Source: CBDUBU01 sp965365465
GTDB taxonomy: Bacteria > Bacteroidota > Rhodothermia > Rhodothermales > DASSAV01
Reading direction: 5' to 3'
Length of the DNA: 7,801 bases
Assembly (NCBI GenBank): GCA_965365465.1
Contig: CBDUBU010000190.1
Span: forward strand, 1-7,801
Every line of letters begins with the position of its first letter. The first letter of the stretch is position 1. The notes under the pieces were generated by a model. That model was not told the origin of the DNA, did not search any database, and saw only the letters and a program-made list of their open reading frames with translations. The position numbers and the translations under genes were made by a program. Of the stretch, positions 1-6,417 are shown piece after piece.

Positions 1-13
1 GTCAAGCGAAAAG

Positions 14-62
14 CCGCAATAAACCGCAAAAAAAGACCCGCAAACCGCAAAATAACCCGTAA
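14..62. repeat. Irregular cluster of CCGCAA-like repeats
   Basis: The hexamer CCGCAA occurs at 14-19, 24-29, 38-43 and 45-50, and a variant CCGTAA at 57-62. Several copies are preceded by AA or followed by A. The spacing is irregular (10, 14, 7 and 12 bp), so this is not a clean tandem repeat. On the minus strand it reads as TTGCGG units in a G/T-rich tract. Possible explanations are replication slippage, a protein binding site, or chance in a low-complexity tract. The edge of the window cuts the view, so the array may extend further left. Confidence 0.45.
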
Positions 63-99
63 GTTCGGTGAAGCGGGGGCATCTTTGAGAGAAAGGAGT

Positions 100-191
100 A
101 TCCCGCTGAAGCGGCTTTAACAATCGCCAGGCAGTCTCTGAGTGCTGCAAATAAAGGGAGAATACAATCCAAACACGCCATCCAGCGGGAT
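100..191. repeat. 9-bp inverted repeat, with a competing third arm at 72-77
   Basis: ATCCCGCTG at 100-108 is the exact reverse complement of CAGCGGGAT at 183-191, with 74 bp between the arms. A further AGCGGG at 72-77 can pair with CCCGCT at 102-107, which is part of the first arm. In a leftward transcript the arms would come in the order 191-183, 108-100, 77-72, so the middle arm could pair either backward or forward but not both ways. This layout resembles an attenuator or antiterminator, but there is no T-run directly after the second possible stem. It may be coincidence. Confidence 0.3.
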
Positions 192-200
192 GCGCAGGTC

Positions 201-228
201 ATTCTGAGAAAGCGTACAAAGTCAGAAT
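201..228 (-). terminator. Weak hairpin just after the last gene
   Basis: ATTCTGA at 201-207 and TCAGAAT at 222-228 form a perfect 7-bp stem around a 14-nt loop, starting 5 bp past the stop codon of the last glycosyltransferase gene. The stem is AT-rich and has no T-run after it on the minus strand, so it is not a typical intrinsic terminator. It could be a 3'-end stabilising hairpin. Position is the main argument for it. Confidence 0.25.
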
Positions 229-233
229 CGGGA

Positions 234-1394
234 TTACTTTTGTGCTATTGCTTTGAGATGTCCGTCCAGGCGCTCCAGCATTGCCTGAAGCGAGAAACGT
301 TTCCGTGCAGCTTCCTGTCCTGCACGCGCCATACGCTGCGCGGCCGGGACATCTCCGAGAAGCTTTGAAATCGCTCCTGCCAGCGCACGTGCGTCCCCCG
401 GCGGCGCCAGCAGTCCTGTTTGCCCGTCGCTGAGGATCTCTGCAGCGCCTCCTGCTCCGGCAGCGACTACCGGTTTTCCTGCCATCATCCCCTCTACAAT
501 GACGCGCCCGAACGGTTCAGGAGATATGGAAGTGTGAACCACAATGTCAACTGCTTTCAGAAGCTGGGGAATGTCTTCGCGAAACCCCAGAAAATGAACC
601 CGGTCGGCAACTCCTGACCGCTCAGCCTCGGTGCGCAAGAACACAGCGTAGCGATTATCCTCTTGAAATAATGCCTCCCCTACCAGCACCGCGTGAACTT
701 CCGGAAGCTCCTGTAGGGCCTCAATAAGCACATGCTGGCCTTTCCAGTGTGTCAGCCGACTGAACAGTCCGATTACAGGAGCGCCATTGAGTTGGAGGTC
801 ATCCCGAAGCTGTTTCACTTCGCCCGACTTGACGGCATCGAAAGTGCGCTCGTCAATCCCGTTATAAACGACATGGACGCGGCCCGGATGCACACCATTT
901 GCAACGATGGCCTCCTTTGTCGACCTGGAATTCGCAATGACACGTACTATAAAGAGATTGGCGCAAACGGAGGTCACCCACCGGTGGGCTGCGCTGAAAT
1001 GATCGGATGACATAACATCCCGCAGATGCCATACAACCGGCTTGCGGGCTAAAAACCCTGCCAATCCTGCGACAATCATAGACTTTTGCGAGTTGGCGTA
1101 GAGAATATCGCACGCCCGCGCCAGTCGCGCCAGTTTCCAGGTAAGCGCCAGCACAGCAGGGAGCGCGATGAGGTCACTGATGATGCCGCCCTCCCGCGAC
1201 ACGGCATTAACCGCGCTAGAGGCAGGCAGCACTTCGACTTTTATTCCCCTTTGCTCCAATCTTTCCCGAAAAGGACCCTCTGCAAAAAGCGCTACCCTTC
1301 CTCTCTCCTTGTAATGCTCCGCAATATCGAGCAGAGAGAGCTCGCCTCCTCCAAGCACGCCCACATGATCCACAAAAAGTATGCGTGGTCTCAT
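234..1394 (-). CDS. GT4-family glycosyltransferase
   Basis: This 386-residue protein is a cytoplasmic GT-B retaining glycosyltransferase of the GT4 family, expected to move a sugar from a nucleotide donor onto a growing lipid-linked glycan. Seen in the sequence: an N-terminal strand followed by a glycine-rich loop (GGGE, residues 15-18); WHLRD at 122-126, whose His fits the usual acceptor-side position; ANS at 154-156; YNGID at 177-181; SRLTHWKGQ at 212-220, the basic motif that contacts the donor phosphates; and a canonical E-x7-E with Glu293 and Glu301 in EPFGRVIVE. The length is normal and there is no signal peptide. The ATG overlaps the stop of the gene before it in an ATGA junction, with AAGAGG seven bases upstream, so the start is well supported and translation is probably coupled. 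It is the last gene of the run. The donor and acceptor cannot be told from sequence. Confidence 0.93.
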   Translation of the reverse strand: MRPRILFVDHVGVLGGGELSLLDIAEHYKERGRVALFAEGPFRERLEQRGIKVEVLPASSAVNAVSREGGIISDLIALPAVLALTWKLARLARACDILYANSQKSMIVAGLAGFLARKPVVWHLRDVMSSDHFSAAHRWVTSVCANLFIVRVIANSRSTKEAIVANGVHPGRVHVVYNGIDERTFDAVKSGEVKQLRDDLQLNGAPVIGLFSRLTHWKGQHVLIEALQELPEVHAVLVGEALFQEDNRYAVFLRTEAERSGVADRVHFLGFREDIPQLLKAVDIVVHTSISPEPFGRVIVEGMMAGKPVVAAGAGGAAEILSDGQTGLLAPPGDARALAGAISKLLGDVPAAQRMARAGQEAARKRFSLQAMLERLDGHLKAIAQK

Positions 1395-1407
1395 TCCAGT
1401 ACCTCTT
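1391..1407 (-). promoter_or_regulatory. ATGA stop/start overlap with Shine-Dalgarno
   Basis: On the minus strand, the ATG of the downstream glycosyltransferase (1394-1392) shares bases with the TGA stop of the upstream one (1393-1391). AAGAGG at 1407-1402, inside the last codons of the upstream gene, sits seven bases before the ATG. This is the strongest ribosome binding site I see in the window. It points to translational coupling, which would keep the two enzymes at similar levels. Confidence 0.75.
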
Positions 1408-2605
1408 CGTAAACGCTGCGCGTTCTCGCAGCGATAATAGACCAGTCAAAATGGGCCTGCGCATAAGCCTTGCATTCGGCAGCATCCGGCATTCTGATAT
1501 TTTGCTTCAAAACCCCGGCAAGATGATCGCTTATCGTTTCCTTTCGGGCATCAGGCAAAACCATATCAGTTGATAACCCACGCACCACTTCCGGCAACCC
1601 TCCAACCGGAGTTACCAGAACGGGCGTGCCCGCGGCCAGCGACTCTATGGTAATGAGACCAAAGCCCTCAAGGGATACCGTCGGCACTATGGAAACATCT
1701 GCTGCGCGATAAACGAGTGGCAACTGCTCGTCAGGCACATACCCCAGTAACCTTACATGCTGCTCCAATCCTGCTCCAACAACCCGCGCCTGTAACTCTT
1801 CAGCGAGTGGTCCTTTTCCTGCAATGCACAGCAAGGCGTCAGGCACGCTGTCGCGTACGCTGGACATAGCAGCAATCAGATTCTCAAGCCCCATACGCCG
1901 CGCCAGACGCCGCACAGCAAGAATAACAGGGCGGTCGGCGGGCCAGCCCAGGGCGCTCCGAGCCTCTTCACGAGTAAGCTTGATATCAAACTCATCCGTA
2001 TTTACCCCGCCGGGAACGATGCGTATCCGGCTTTCTGGTACGCCATATTCTGATTGCAACACGCTGCTGAAGGCATTGGAAAGTACGATAAAGAGATTCC
2101 CCTGGCGATATACCGTCTTCTCCACAAAAAACTTCAGAAGCCGTATGAACTGATTCGGCCGCTCCACGAAGCCTTCGGAAGCCCACGGGCCGTGAAAATG
2201 TATTACCAGCGGAAGATGTCTGATGAGGTCTAAAACCGGAAAGGTATAAAGCGCAAAATGAGACGCCGCCAGCTCGAACCTGTGTTCTGACAGCGAACGC
2301 CGCATCACCTTCCGGGCGCCGATCCAACGGATCGGAAGCGACACAGTGGGAGGAGCAATGGTTTCTATGTGACCCCGGAGCGGCTGTACGAGTGGCTTAT
2401 TCCCCAACACCATTCCTTCAACGTCTACGCCTGCTCCCGGAAGATGCCGGATCAGATTGTAGTAGACGCGGTTTAGCCCACCGGCCTGCTGTGGAAACCA
2501 TCCCATTCCGAGCTGTAGCGCAGGTATTCTACCGTTCATTACCGCCGCCGGACTGCCGTTGCGCTTTGCAAGATCAGCCGTTCGTATAGCGCTATCTGGT
2601 TGCAT
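1391..2605 (-). CDS. GT4-family glycosyltransferase
   Basis: A GT-B retaining glycosyltransferase of the GT4 family, 404 residues from the chosen start. Motifs seen: QLGMGWFPQQAGGLNR at 31-46, a GT4 N-terminus with its glycine loop; HFHGPW at 136-141; VPGGVN at 197-202; the basic stretch RRLARRMGLENL at 232-243; GKGP at 263-266; and a canonical E-x7-E with Glu313 and Glu321 in EGFGLITIE. The frame is open up to an ATG at 2713, but that start would bury 122 bp of the preceding gene and add residues unlike GT4. I chose ATG 2605, which overlaps the previous stop by 14 bp and has GAAGAAG just upstream at 2615-2609, though with only a 3-nt spacer. ATG 2539 (382 residues, starting MNGRIPALQL) would place the first beta-strand near the N-terminus as in typical GT4 proteins and is a real alternative. 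The substrate is unknown. Confidence 0.9.
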   Translation of the reverse strand: MQPDSAIRTADLAKRNGSPAAVMNGRIPALQLGMGWFPQQAGGLNRVYYNLIRHLPGAGVDVEGMVLGNKPLVQPLRGHIETIAPPTVSLPIRWIGARKVMRRSLSEHRFELAASHFALYTFPVLDLIRHLPLVIHFHGPWASEGFVERPNQFIRLLKFFVEKTVYRQGNLFIVLSNAFSSVLQSEYGVPESRIRIVPGGVNTDEFDIKLTREEARSALGWPADRPVILAVRRLARRMGLENLIAAMSSVRDSVPDALLCIAGKGPLAEELQARVVGAGLEQHVRLLGYVPDEQLPLVYRAADVSIVPTVSLEGFGLITIESLAAGTPVLVTPVGGLPEVVRGLSTDMVLPDARKETISDHLAGVLKQNIRMPDAAECKAYAQAHFDWSIIAARTRSVYEEVLE

Positions 2606-3719
2606 ATACTTCTTCAAGTAAATCCATGTACCTGCCTGCCATCCGGCTCCAGCTATACTGCTCAGATGTGCGTCGAGCAGCCTTGCCCATAGCCTGGCGA
2701 CGTTGTGCGTCATCCGTCAGTTCTGCCAGTACCTGCGCCAGATGATCCACATCGTCCGGATCCGGCAGTACAACACCACATTCATCGCTCACCAGCTCGG
2801 CCCCGCCGGCCGTGCGTGCGGTGACAATTGGCAGCCCGGAGGCCATGGCCTCCAGCAAAACCAGTGAACACGCTTCATACCGTGAAGGAAACACCAGGAG
2901 ATCGGCGGCGCGCATCAGGTCCGGAACGTCGCTCCGAAACCCCAGGAAATGCACACGATCATGCAGTCCCAGATCCCCTGCAAGCTGTGGATAAGGGCTT
3001 CGCTCCGTAGTCCCTCCCACAGCCAGATGCAGATCAGGCACGCGCTGCATTGCCCTCAGCACAGTATCCAGGTTTTTTCTCGGCGTCCTGATATCGCCCA
3101 CAAACAATCCAAGCGTCACCGCCTCCGGCAATCCGACTGCCCCTCGTTCTCTGCGTCCGGGGGAAAATTCTTCGAGGTCAACGCCATTTGGAATAACCCT
3201 GATTTGACCGGGGCTGACCCCAATCTCCAGCAATTCATCTCTAACCTGCGCCGAAACTGCCACGAGCTTACGTGCGACTTTGAATGCTTGTCTTTCCCAG
3301 TAGGCATTCAAAGCCGTGTATAGCCACTGATACCAGGCATAGAGGCCGCTGCCCGTGCGAGATGTGTGAGACCGATGCTTCAGCCAGGCGCTATGCACGA
3401 AATGAACGGCATTTACGTCAGCAGCAGCCCACGTAATAAATCCATTCGCCAGAACGAGATCGAGTTCATGCCGATGCTTCTTTAGCCAACTTGCGCTGCG
3501 AAAAGCAAATACCTGATTCCGTAACAATGCGCTGGGCCAACGTTCGACAGGTATCCGCACCCAGGAAACCCGCTCGTCTGAAACAAGCTGCGGAGCCGCT
3601 TGACTGGATATCAATACTACTTGATGCCCCTTTGCCAGCGCCCCCAGTACGACCTCATAATTTACACGCCCTTGCCCATCCCCTGATGTTACTCTATGCG
3701 TCACAAATCCGATTCTCAT
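2592..3719 (-). CDS. GT4-family glycosyltransferase
   Basis: A 375-residue cytoplasmic GT4 glycosyltransferase and the first of three consecutive GT4 genes. Seen: MRIGFVTHRV as the first strand, followed by a Gly-rich turn at 13-17; HFVHSAW at 106-112; AVSAQVRDEL at 154-163; IPNGVD at 176-181; the donor-side basic motif GDIRTPRKNLDT at 208-219; HFLGF at 257-261; and E-x7-E with Glu282 and Glu290 in EACSLVLLE, followed by AMASGLPIV. The usual Phe-Gly of this loop is replaced by Ala-Cys, a variant I believe occurs in other GT4 proteins; the catalytic-type glutamates are kept. The start ATG has only a weak GGA upstream, and the gene follows a 92-bp gap, so it could have its own promoter. Its stop overlaps the next gene by 14 bp. 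Sugar specificity is unknown. Confidence 0.92.
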   Translation of the reverse strand: MRIGFVTHRVTSGDGQGRVNYEVVLGALAKGHQVVLISSQAAPQLVSDERVSWVRIPVERWPSALLRNQVFAFRSASWLKKHRHELDLVLANGFITWAAADVNAVHFVHSAWLKHRSHTSRTGSGLYAWYQWLYTALNAYWERQAFKVARKLVAVSAQVRDELLEIGVSPGQIRVIPNGVDLEEFSPGRRERGAVGLPEAVTLGLFVGDIRTPRKNLDTVLRAMQRVPDLHLAVGGTTERSPYPQLAGDLGLHDRVHFLGFRSDVPDLMRAADLLVFPSRYEACSLVLLEAMASGLPIVTARTAGGAELVSDECGVVLPDPDDVDHLAQVLAELTDDAQRRQAMGKAARRTSEQYSWSRMAGRYMDLLEEVYATR

Positions 3720-3811
3720 GATTCCAGCAAGTCCGTTGGATGAATGCCCTTACATGTTCTGATGGTTGCCTATCGAAATGCCCTTCTCGGAGCATCCTCC
3801 TGGTTGGAGAT
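3720..3811 (-). other. 92-bp gap before the triple-GT block
   Basis: This is the largest intergenic gap in the cluster. It holds a 9-bp direct repeat (AATGCCCTT on the plus strand at 3743-3751 and 3777-3785, 34 bp apart) and a weak minus-strand hairpin with CTCC/GGAG arms just downstream of the polymerase stop. I find no convincing -35/-10 pair and no T-run, so neither a promoter nor a terminator can be called. Confidence 0.35.
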
Positions 3812-5221
3812 CTAGATTCCCTGCTTTTCCGCTCCATAGTATGCCTGTGCTGCAAGGGTCATCCCGATGAAAGTCCAGCTAACGAATCCCGGCAGACCCG
3901 TTAGCTGGTTCACAAAGAGCAGCCCTGCTACAAACGCCAGTACAATAGCGCCCGTAATTACAGCAAACTGGTCTGTCGCAGGCTCCCTGATCCGCAGAAC
4001 CGATTTCAATATCAGGAAAATGCCGGCTACGTATAATAAAGTCCCCGGCCATCCAAGTGTATATGGAATCGCCAGCACCCCGCTGTCGAAGGTTATGGTC
4101 TGCCCAACGGAAAGCTTGGCGGCCGTACCCGTGCTGCCGATGCCGGCTCCTATCGGATTTAACAAAGCCTTTTCGAGTCCCCCCGTGTATAGCCTGGAGC
4201 GCGCCCTGAAGCTATTATCATCATCGAGAGAACTCATTGTCTCCACGCGGCTTTCTACCCGTCCCTGAATGGGCCTATACAATAAAAGTGGAATGCTCAA
4301 AACGATGCCTATGGCGAGCAAATAGATGAGCCGCATACGCATACGACTGGAAAAACGCAGGATCATAAACACAAGTCCCACGAACCACGCACCCCAGGCC
4401 GCACGCACCAGCGACAGCATGAAGCTGATGTAACCTGGAACGGTGGCAATGCGATGTACGGTCTTCTTTCCATCAAAGAGAATCAGAAGACCCGTCATCA
4501 TAACCATAGCAAACGGTCCCGGTGAGTTAAGCGTGCTGAAGGTACGTATTGCAAATGCTTCGGGCCGCCCGGCAGAACTGGTCATGCCAGACTCCACAAG
4601 CCACATCGTATCCCAACCCGGAGGGCTGATGAATTGCAAAATGCCATAGGTTCCCATTATCAGCACACCCCAGGTAAAGGTGCTGCGGAGAACCTTACGG
4701 TTCTGAGGATATTGATCCCAATGCACAAAAACATGAAAACCAAGTATTATAGGCAGAAGCCAGCTGAGAAGATCATAGGTAGCGCTCAGCAGACCTGATC
4801 TCACGATCCCTACCATGAAACCATATAAAACACCCATCATAGCCAGCGAGAAAGGAAAAAACACCTGACGCTTTAACCACTTCCCCCAACGCAGCACCGT
4901 GAATACGGAAAAGGCCGACACCAGAAACGGCGTAAGCATAATGGGGCTTACATCCGTGTAATAGCCTTGCTGGAAATCAATGATCCGTCGTACGAAGGGA
5001 GTGATAAACCATATCCACCACATGAAACCCAGAAAAAGTGGTGGGTGGGCGGCATAGAGTGCGCCCCCTATGATTACAGCCACAATTGGATAGCCGACTG
5101 CAAGAACGCGCACATACTGGCTTCCGTACAACAGTACGAACAGCCCCAGGAAAAGCAGCAATACGCCCCCTGCCAGCAAAATATAGCGCGATCTGTAAAA
5201 GGCCGCTTCGCTCGTTGCCAT
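3812..5221 (-). CDS. Wzy/O-antigen ligase family membrane protein
   Basis: A 469-residue integral membrane protein, most likely the polysaccharide polymerase (Wzy) or a ligase of the WaaL type, acting on lipid-linked glycans at the outer face of the inner membrane. Hydrophobic segments lie near 13-32, 38-57, 61-78, 92-110, 119-140, 145-165, 182-199, 232-250, 260-289, 297-315, 381-408, 418-437 and 441-460, about 11 to 13 helices. Two extramembrane stretches fit the family: 200-231, ending in RTFSTLNSPGPFA, and the large loop at 316-380. Family-like motifs are SLVRAAWGAW (270-279) and RSRLYTGGLEKALLNPIGAG (341-360), with conserved-type Arg residues, then DSG at 379-381 and TLGWPG at 388-393. 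It starts 14 bp after the preceding gene with only a weak GGA upstream. Polymerase and ligase cannot be separated by sequence alone. Its place among glycosyltransferase genes favours polymerase. Confidence 0.88.
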   Translation of the reverse strand: MATSEAAFYRSRYILLAGGVLLLFLGLFVLLYGSQYVRVLAVGYPIVAVIIGGALYAAHPPLFLGFMWWIWFITPFVRRIIDFQQGYYTDVSPIMLTPFLVSAFSVFTVLRWGKWLKRQVFFPFSLAMMGVLYGFMVGIVRSGLLSATYDLLSWLLPIILGFHVFVHWDQYPQNRKVLRSTFTWGVLIMGTYGILQFISPPGWDTMWLVESGMTSSAGRPEAFAIRTFSTLNSPGPFAMVMMTGLLILFDGKKTVHRIATVPGYISFMLSLVRAAWGAWFVGLVFMILRFSSRMRMRLIYLLAIGIVLSIPLLLYRPIQGRVESRVETMSSLDDDNSFRARSRLYTGGLEKALLNPIGAGIGSTGTAAKLSVGQTITFDSGVLAIPYTLGWPGTLLYVAGIFLILKSVLRIREPATDQFAVITGAIVLAFVAGLLFVNQLTGLPGFVSWTFIGMTLAAQAYYGAEKQGI

Positions 5222-5235
5222 TTGTCCGGAACGGA

Positions 5236-6408
5236 TTAAACTGTGATTTTCTGAGATGCAGGCTTTGAGAGAGTGTGAGAATGGCCTTTAACCCCCTCCA
5301 TAGCTTCCCACAGACGCCGGGCCGTTAGTTCCCATCCGAAAGATGTCTCATAAAAGCCGCGCCCTCTTTCGGCAAAGCGCCGCCGGAGCAACGCATCCTT
5401 CGCCAGCCTCACTGCCAACTCTCCAAACTGATTCATTGCATGATCCGGCGCTAGCAAGAAAGCCTCCCCATTGACTGCCAGCAACATGTCATCCGTATCG
5501 CTGCCATATGTACTGATGGTTGCCACCCCATGCTGAATGCCGGCCATGAACGAGCCGCGCCGCGAGGATACGCCTTTTTCAAAGGGAGCCAGATGCAAAT
5601 CCATTGCACTGAGATGATGCGAGACGGCTTCAGGTGCAAGGGGTCCGGCATCCAGCAATGGAAATTCGCCCAGCACCTTTCTAATTGTGTCTCCCGCCGG
5701 TCCTACGTAAAGCACCCGGAGTTTTGCCTGCACCGTCGCAAGCCTTCGCAGCGCTTCTTTCACGAAGGGCAATAGCCGAGAAGGGTGAGCGCTCCCAAAA
5801 ACACCTATGACAAAGTCATCCGGCGCTATGCCTGCTGTTTGCCGTGCTTCTCGCTTTGATGTTTTTTCCAATGGGATGTTGGATGCAACAGGGAGGTGCC
5901 GAATCGGCTTTCCTGGAAACCAGGATTGGAATTTCCGAACCCAGGGATCAATGGAGAAAAAGATGAGATCCGCCTGCCGTCCTAACATCCACAACTGCCA
6001 TCGCTGCCAGGTAGTCATCACGGCTGCCTTCAGGCTCTCAATCGAGATAAATGGCTCGTGGACCATCAGCGCGAGTCTGGTTTCCGGGAATGCCTTCCTG
6101 ATCTGCCGCATCGCTAAAGGCAGGTACGGACTCAAACCCCAACGACCATAGCTGAACGGGTTGTACTGCAAGACAAGCCAATCGGGAACATCTGAACCAA
6201 TAACAGCGGGCAGACGCTGTATTCCATCCATTGCGCCAATTGAAAACCCCTCCTGCGCAGAAACACTTGGAATGGGATCGAATTTCCCCTCGCCTGTGAG
6301 TATTTTCACTTCGCACGTTTCTGCCAGAACCTGCGCAAGGCAGGCCGTATAATCCCCTATTCCATTAAGAACAGGAGGGAGCACCGGGAAAATGAGATGG
6401 ACTTTCAT
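5236..6408 (-). CDS. Divergent GT-B glycosyltransferase
   Basis: A 390-residue protein with a GT-B glycosyltransferase layout. Seen (numbered from ATG 6408): first strand MKVHLIFP, then PPVLNGIGDYT at 11-21, the Gly-rich N-terminal turn; VLQYNPF at 79-85; MVHEPF at 115-120; a second-domain start FVIGVFGSAHPSR at 199-211; and LYVGPAG at 233-239. The place where GT4 enzymes carry E-x7-E instead reads GVSSRRGSFMAGIQHGVATI at 279-298. The SxRRGSFMA-like form resembles a known subgroup of annotated glycosyltransferases (recalled, not searched), so this is probably a variant family rather than a dead enzyme. A GTG at 6414 would add two residues; I prefer ATG 6408, 9 bp past the sulfotransferase stop. 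Neither start has a clear ribosome binding site. The C-terminal 15-20 residues are polar and look like a tail. Donor and acceptor are unknown. Confidence 0.85.
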   Translation of the reverse strand: MKVHLIFPVLPPVLNGIGDYTACLAQVLAETCEVKILTGEGKFDPIPSVSAQEGFSIGAMDGIQRLPAVIGSDVPDWLVLQYNPFSYGRWGLSPYLPLAMRQIRKAFPETRLALMVHEPFISIESLKAAVMTTWQRWQLWMLGRQADLIFFSIDPWVRKFQSWFPGKPIRHLPVASNIPLEKTSKREARQTAGIAPDDFVIGVFGSAHPSRLLPFVKEALRRLATVQAKLRVLYVGPAGDTIRKVLGEFPLLDAGPLAPEAVSHHLSAMDLHLAPFEKGVSSRRGSFMAGIQHGVATISTYGSDTDDMLLAVNGEAFLLAPDHAMNQFGELAVRLAKDALLRRRFAERGRGFYETSFGWELTARRLWEAMEGVKGHSHTLSKPASQKITV

Positions 6409-6417
6409 AAGCACTGT

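Larger units (their letters stand above)
1..233. other. Apparently non-coding end of the cluster
   Basis: This stretch lies downstream of the last glycosyltransferase stop codon and runs to the window edge. I see no convincing gene in it. A minus-strand reading frame of 66 codons (202 down to 2) has no ribosome binding site, resembles no family I know, and encodes low-complexity Cys/Leu/Phe-rich residues where it crosses the CCGCAA repeats. The stretch holds a 7-bp hairpin just after the stop codon, a 9-bp inverted repeat with arms 74 bp apart, and the short repeats near the edge, all listed separately. A run of seven A at 28-34 reads as seven T on the transcribed minus strand, but no GC-rich stem sits directly before it, so it is not a clear terminator. 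Confidence 0.5.

Noticed and set aside
28..34. Run of seven T on the minus strand as an intrinsic terminator
   Set aside because: The bases before it on the minus strand are G/T-rich and cannot form a stem, so the hairpin part of a terminator is missing.
2..202. Minus-strand reading frame of 66 codons after the last gene
   Set aside because: It has no ribosome binding site, no recognisable family, and a Cys/Leu/Phe-rich repetitive C-terminus that simply translates the CCGCAA repeats.
2606..2713. N-terminal extension of the middle GT4 gene up to ATG 2713
   Set aside because: It would overlap the coding end of the preceding gene by 122 bp, and the added residues do not look like a GT4 N-terminus.
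2949..3323. Plus-strand reading frame of 124 codons opposite a GT4 gene
   Set aside because: It lies wholly antisense to a gene with clear GT4 motifs and has no family-like features of its own.
3694..3795. Minus-strand reading frame of 33 codons in the 92-bp gap, with AGGAGG directly before its ATG
   Set aside because: AGGAGG touches the ATG with no spacer, so it cannot work as a normal ribosome binding site, and the frame runs 26 bp into the next gene with an unremarkable sequence.
3867..4268. Plus-strand reading frame of 133 codons opposite the Wzy-like gene
   Set aside because: It is antisense to a well-supported membrane protein gene and its translation shows no domain; it is a shadow frame.
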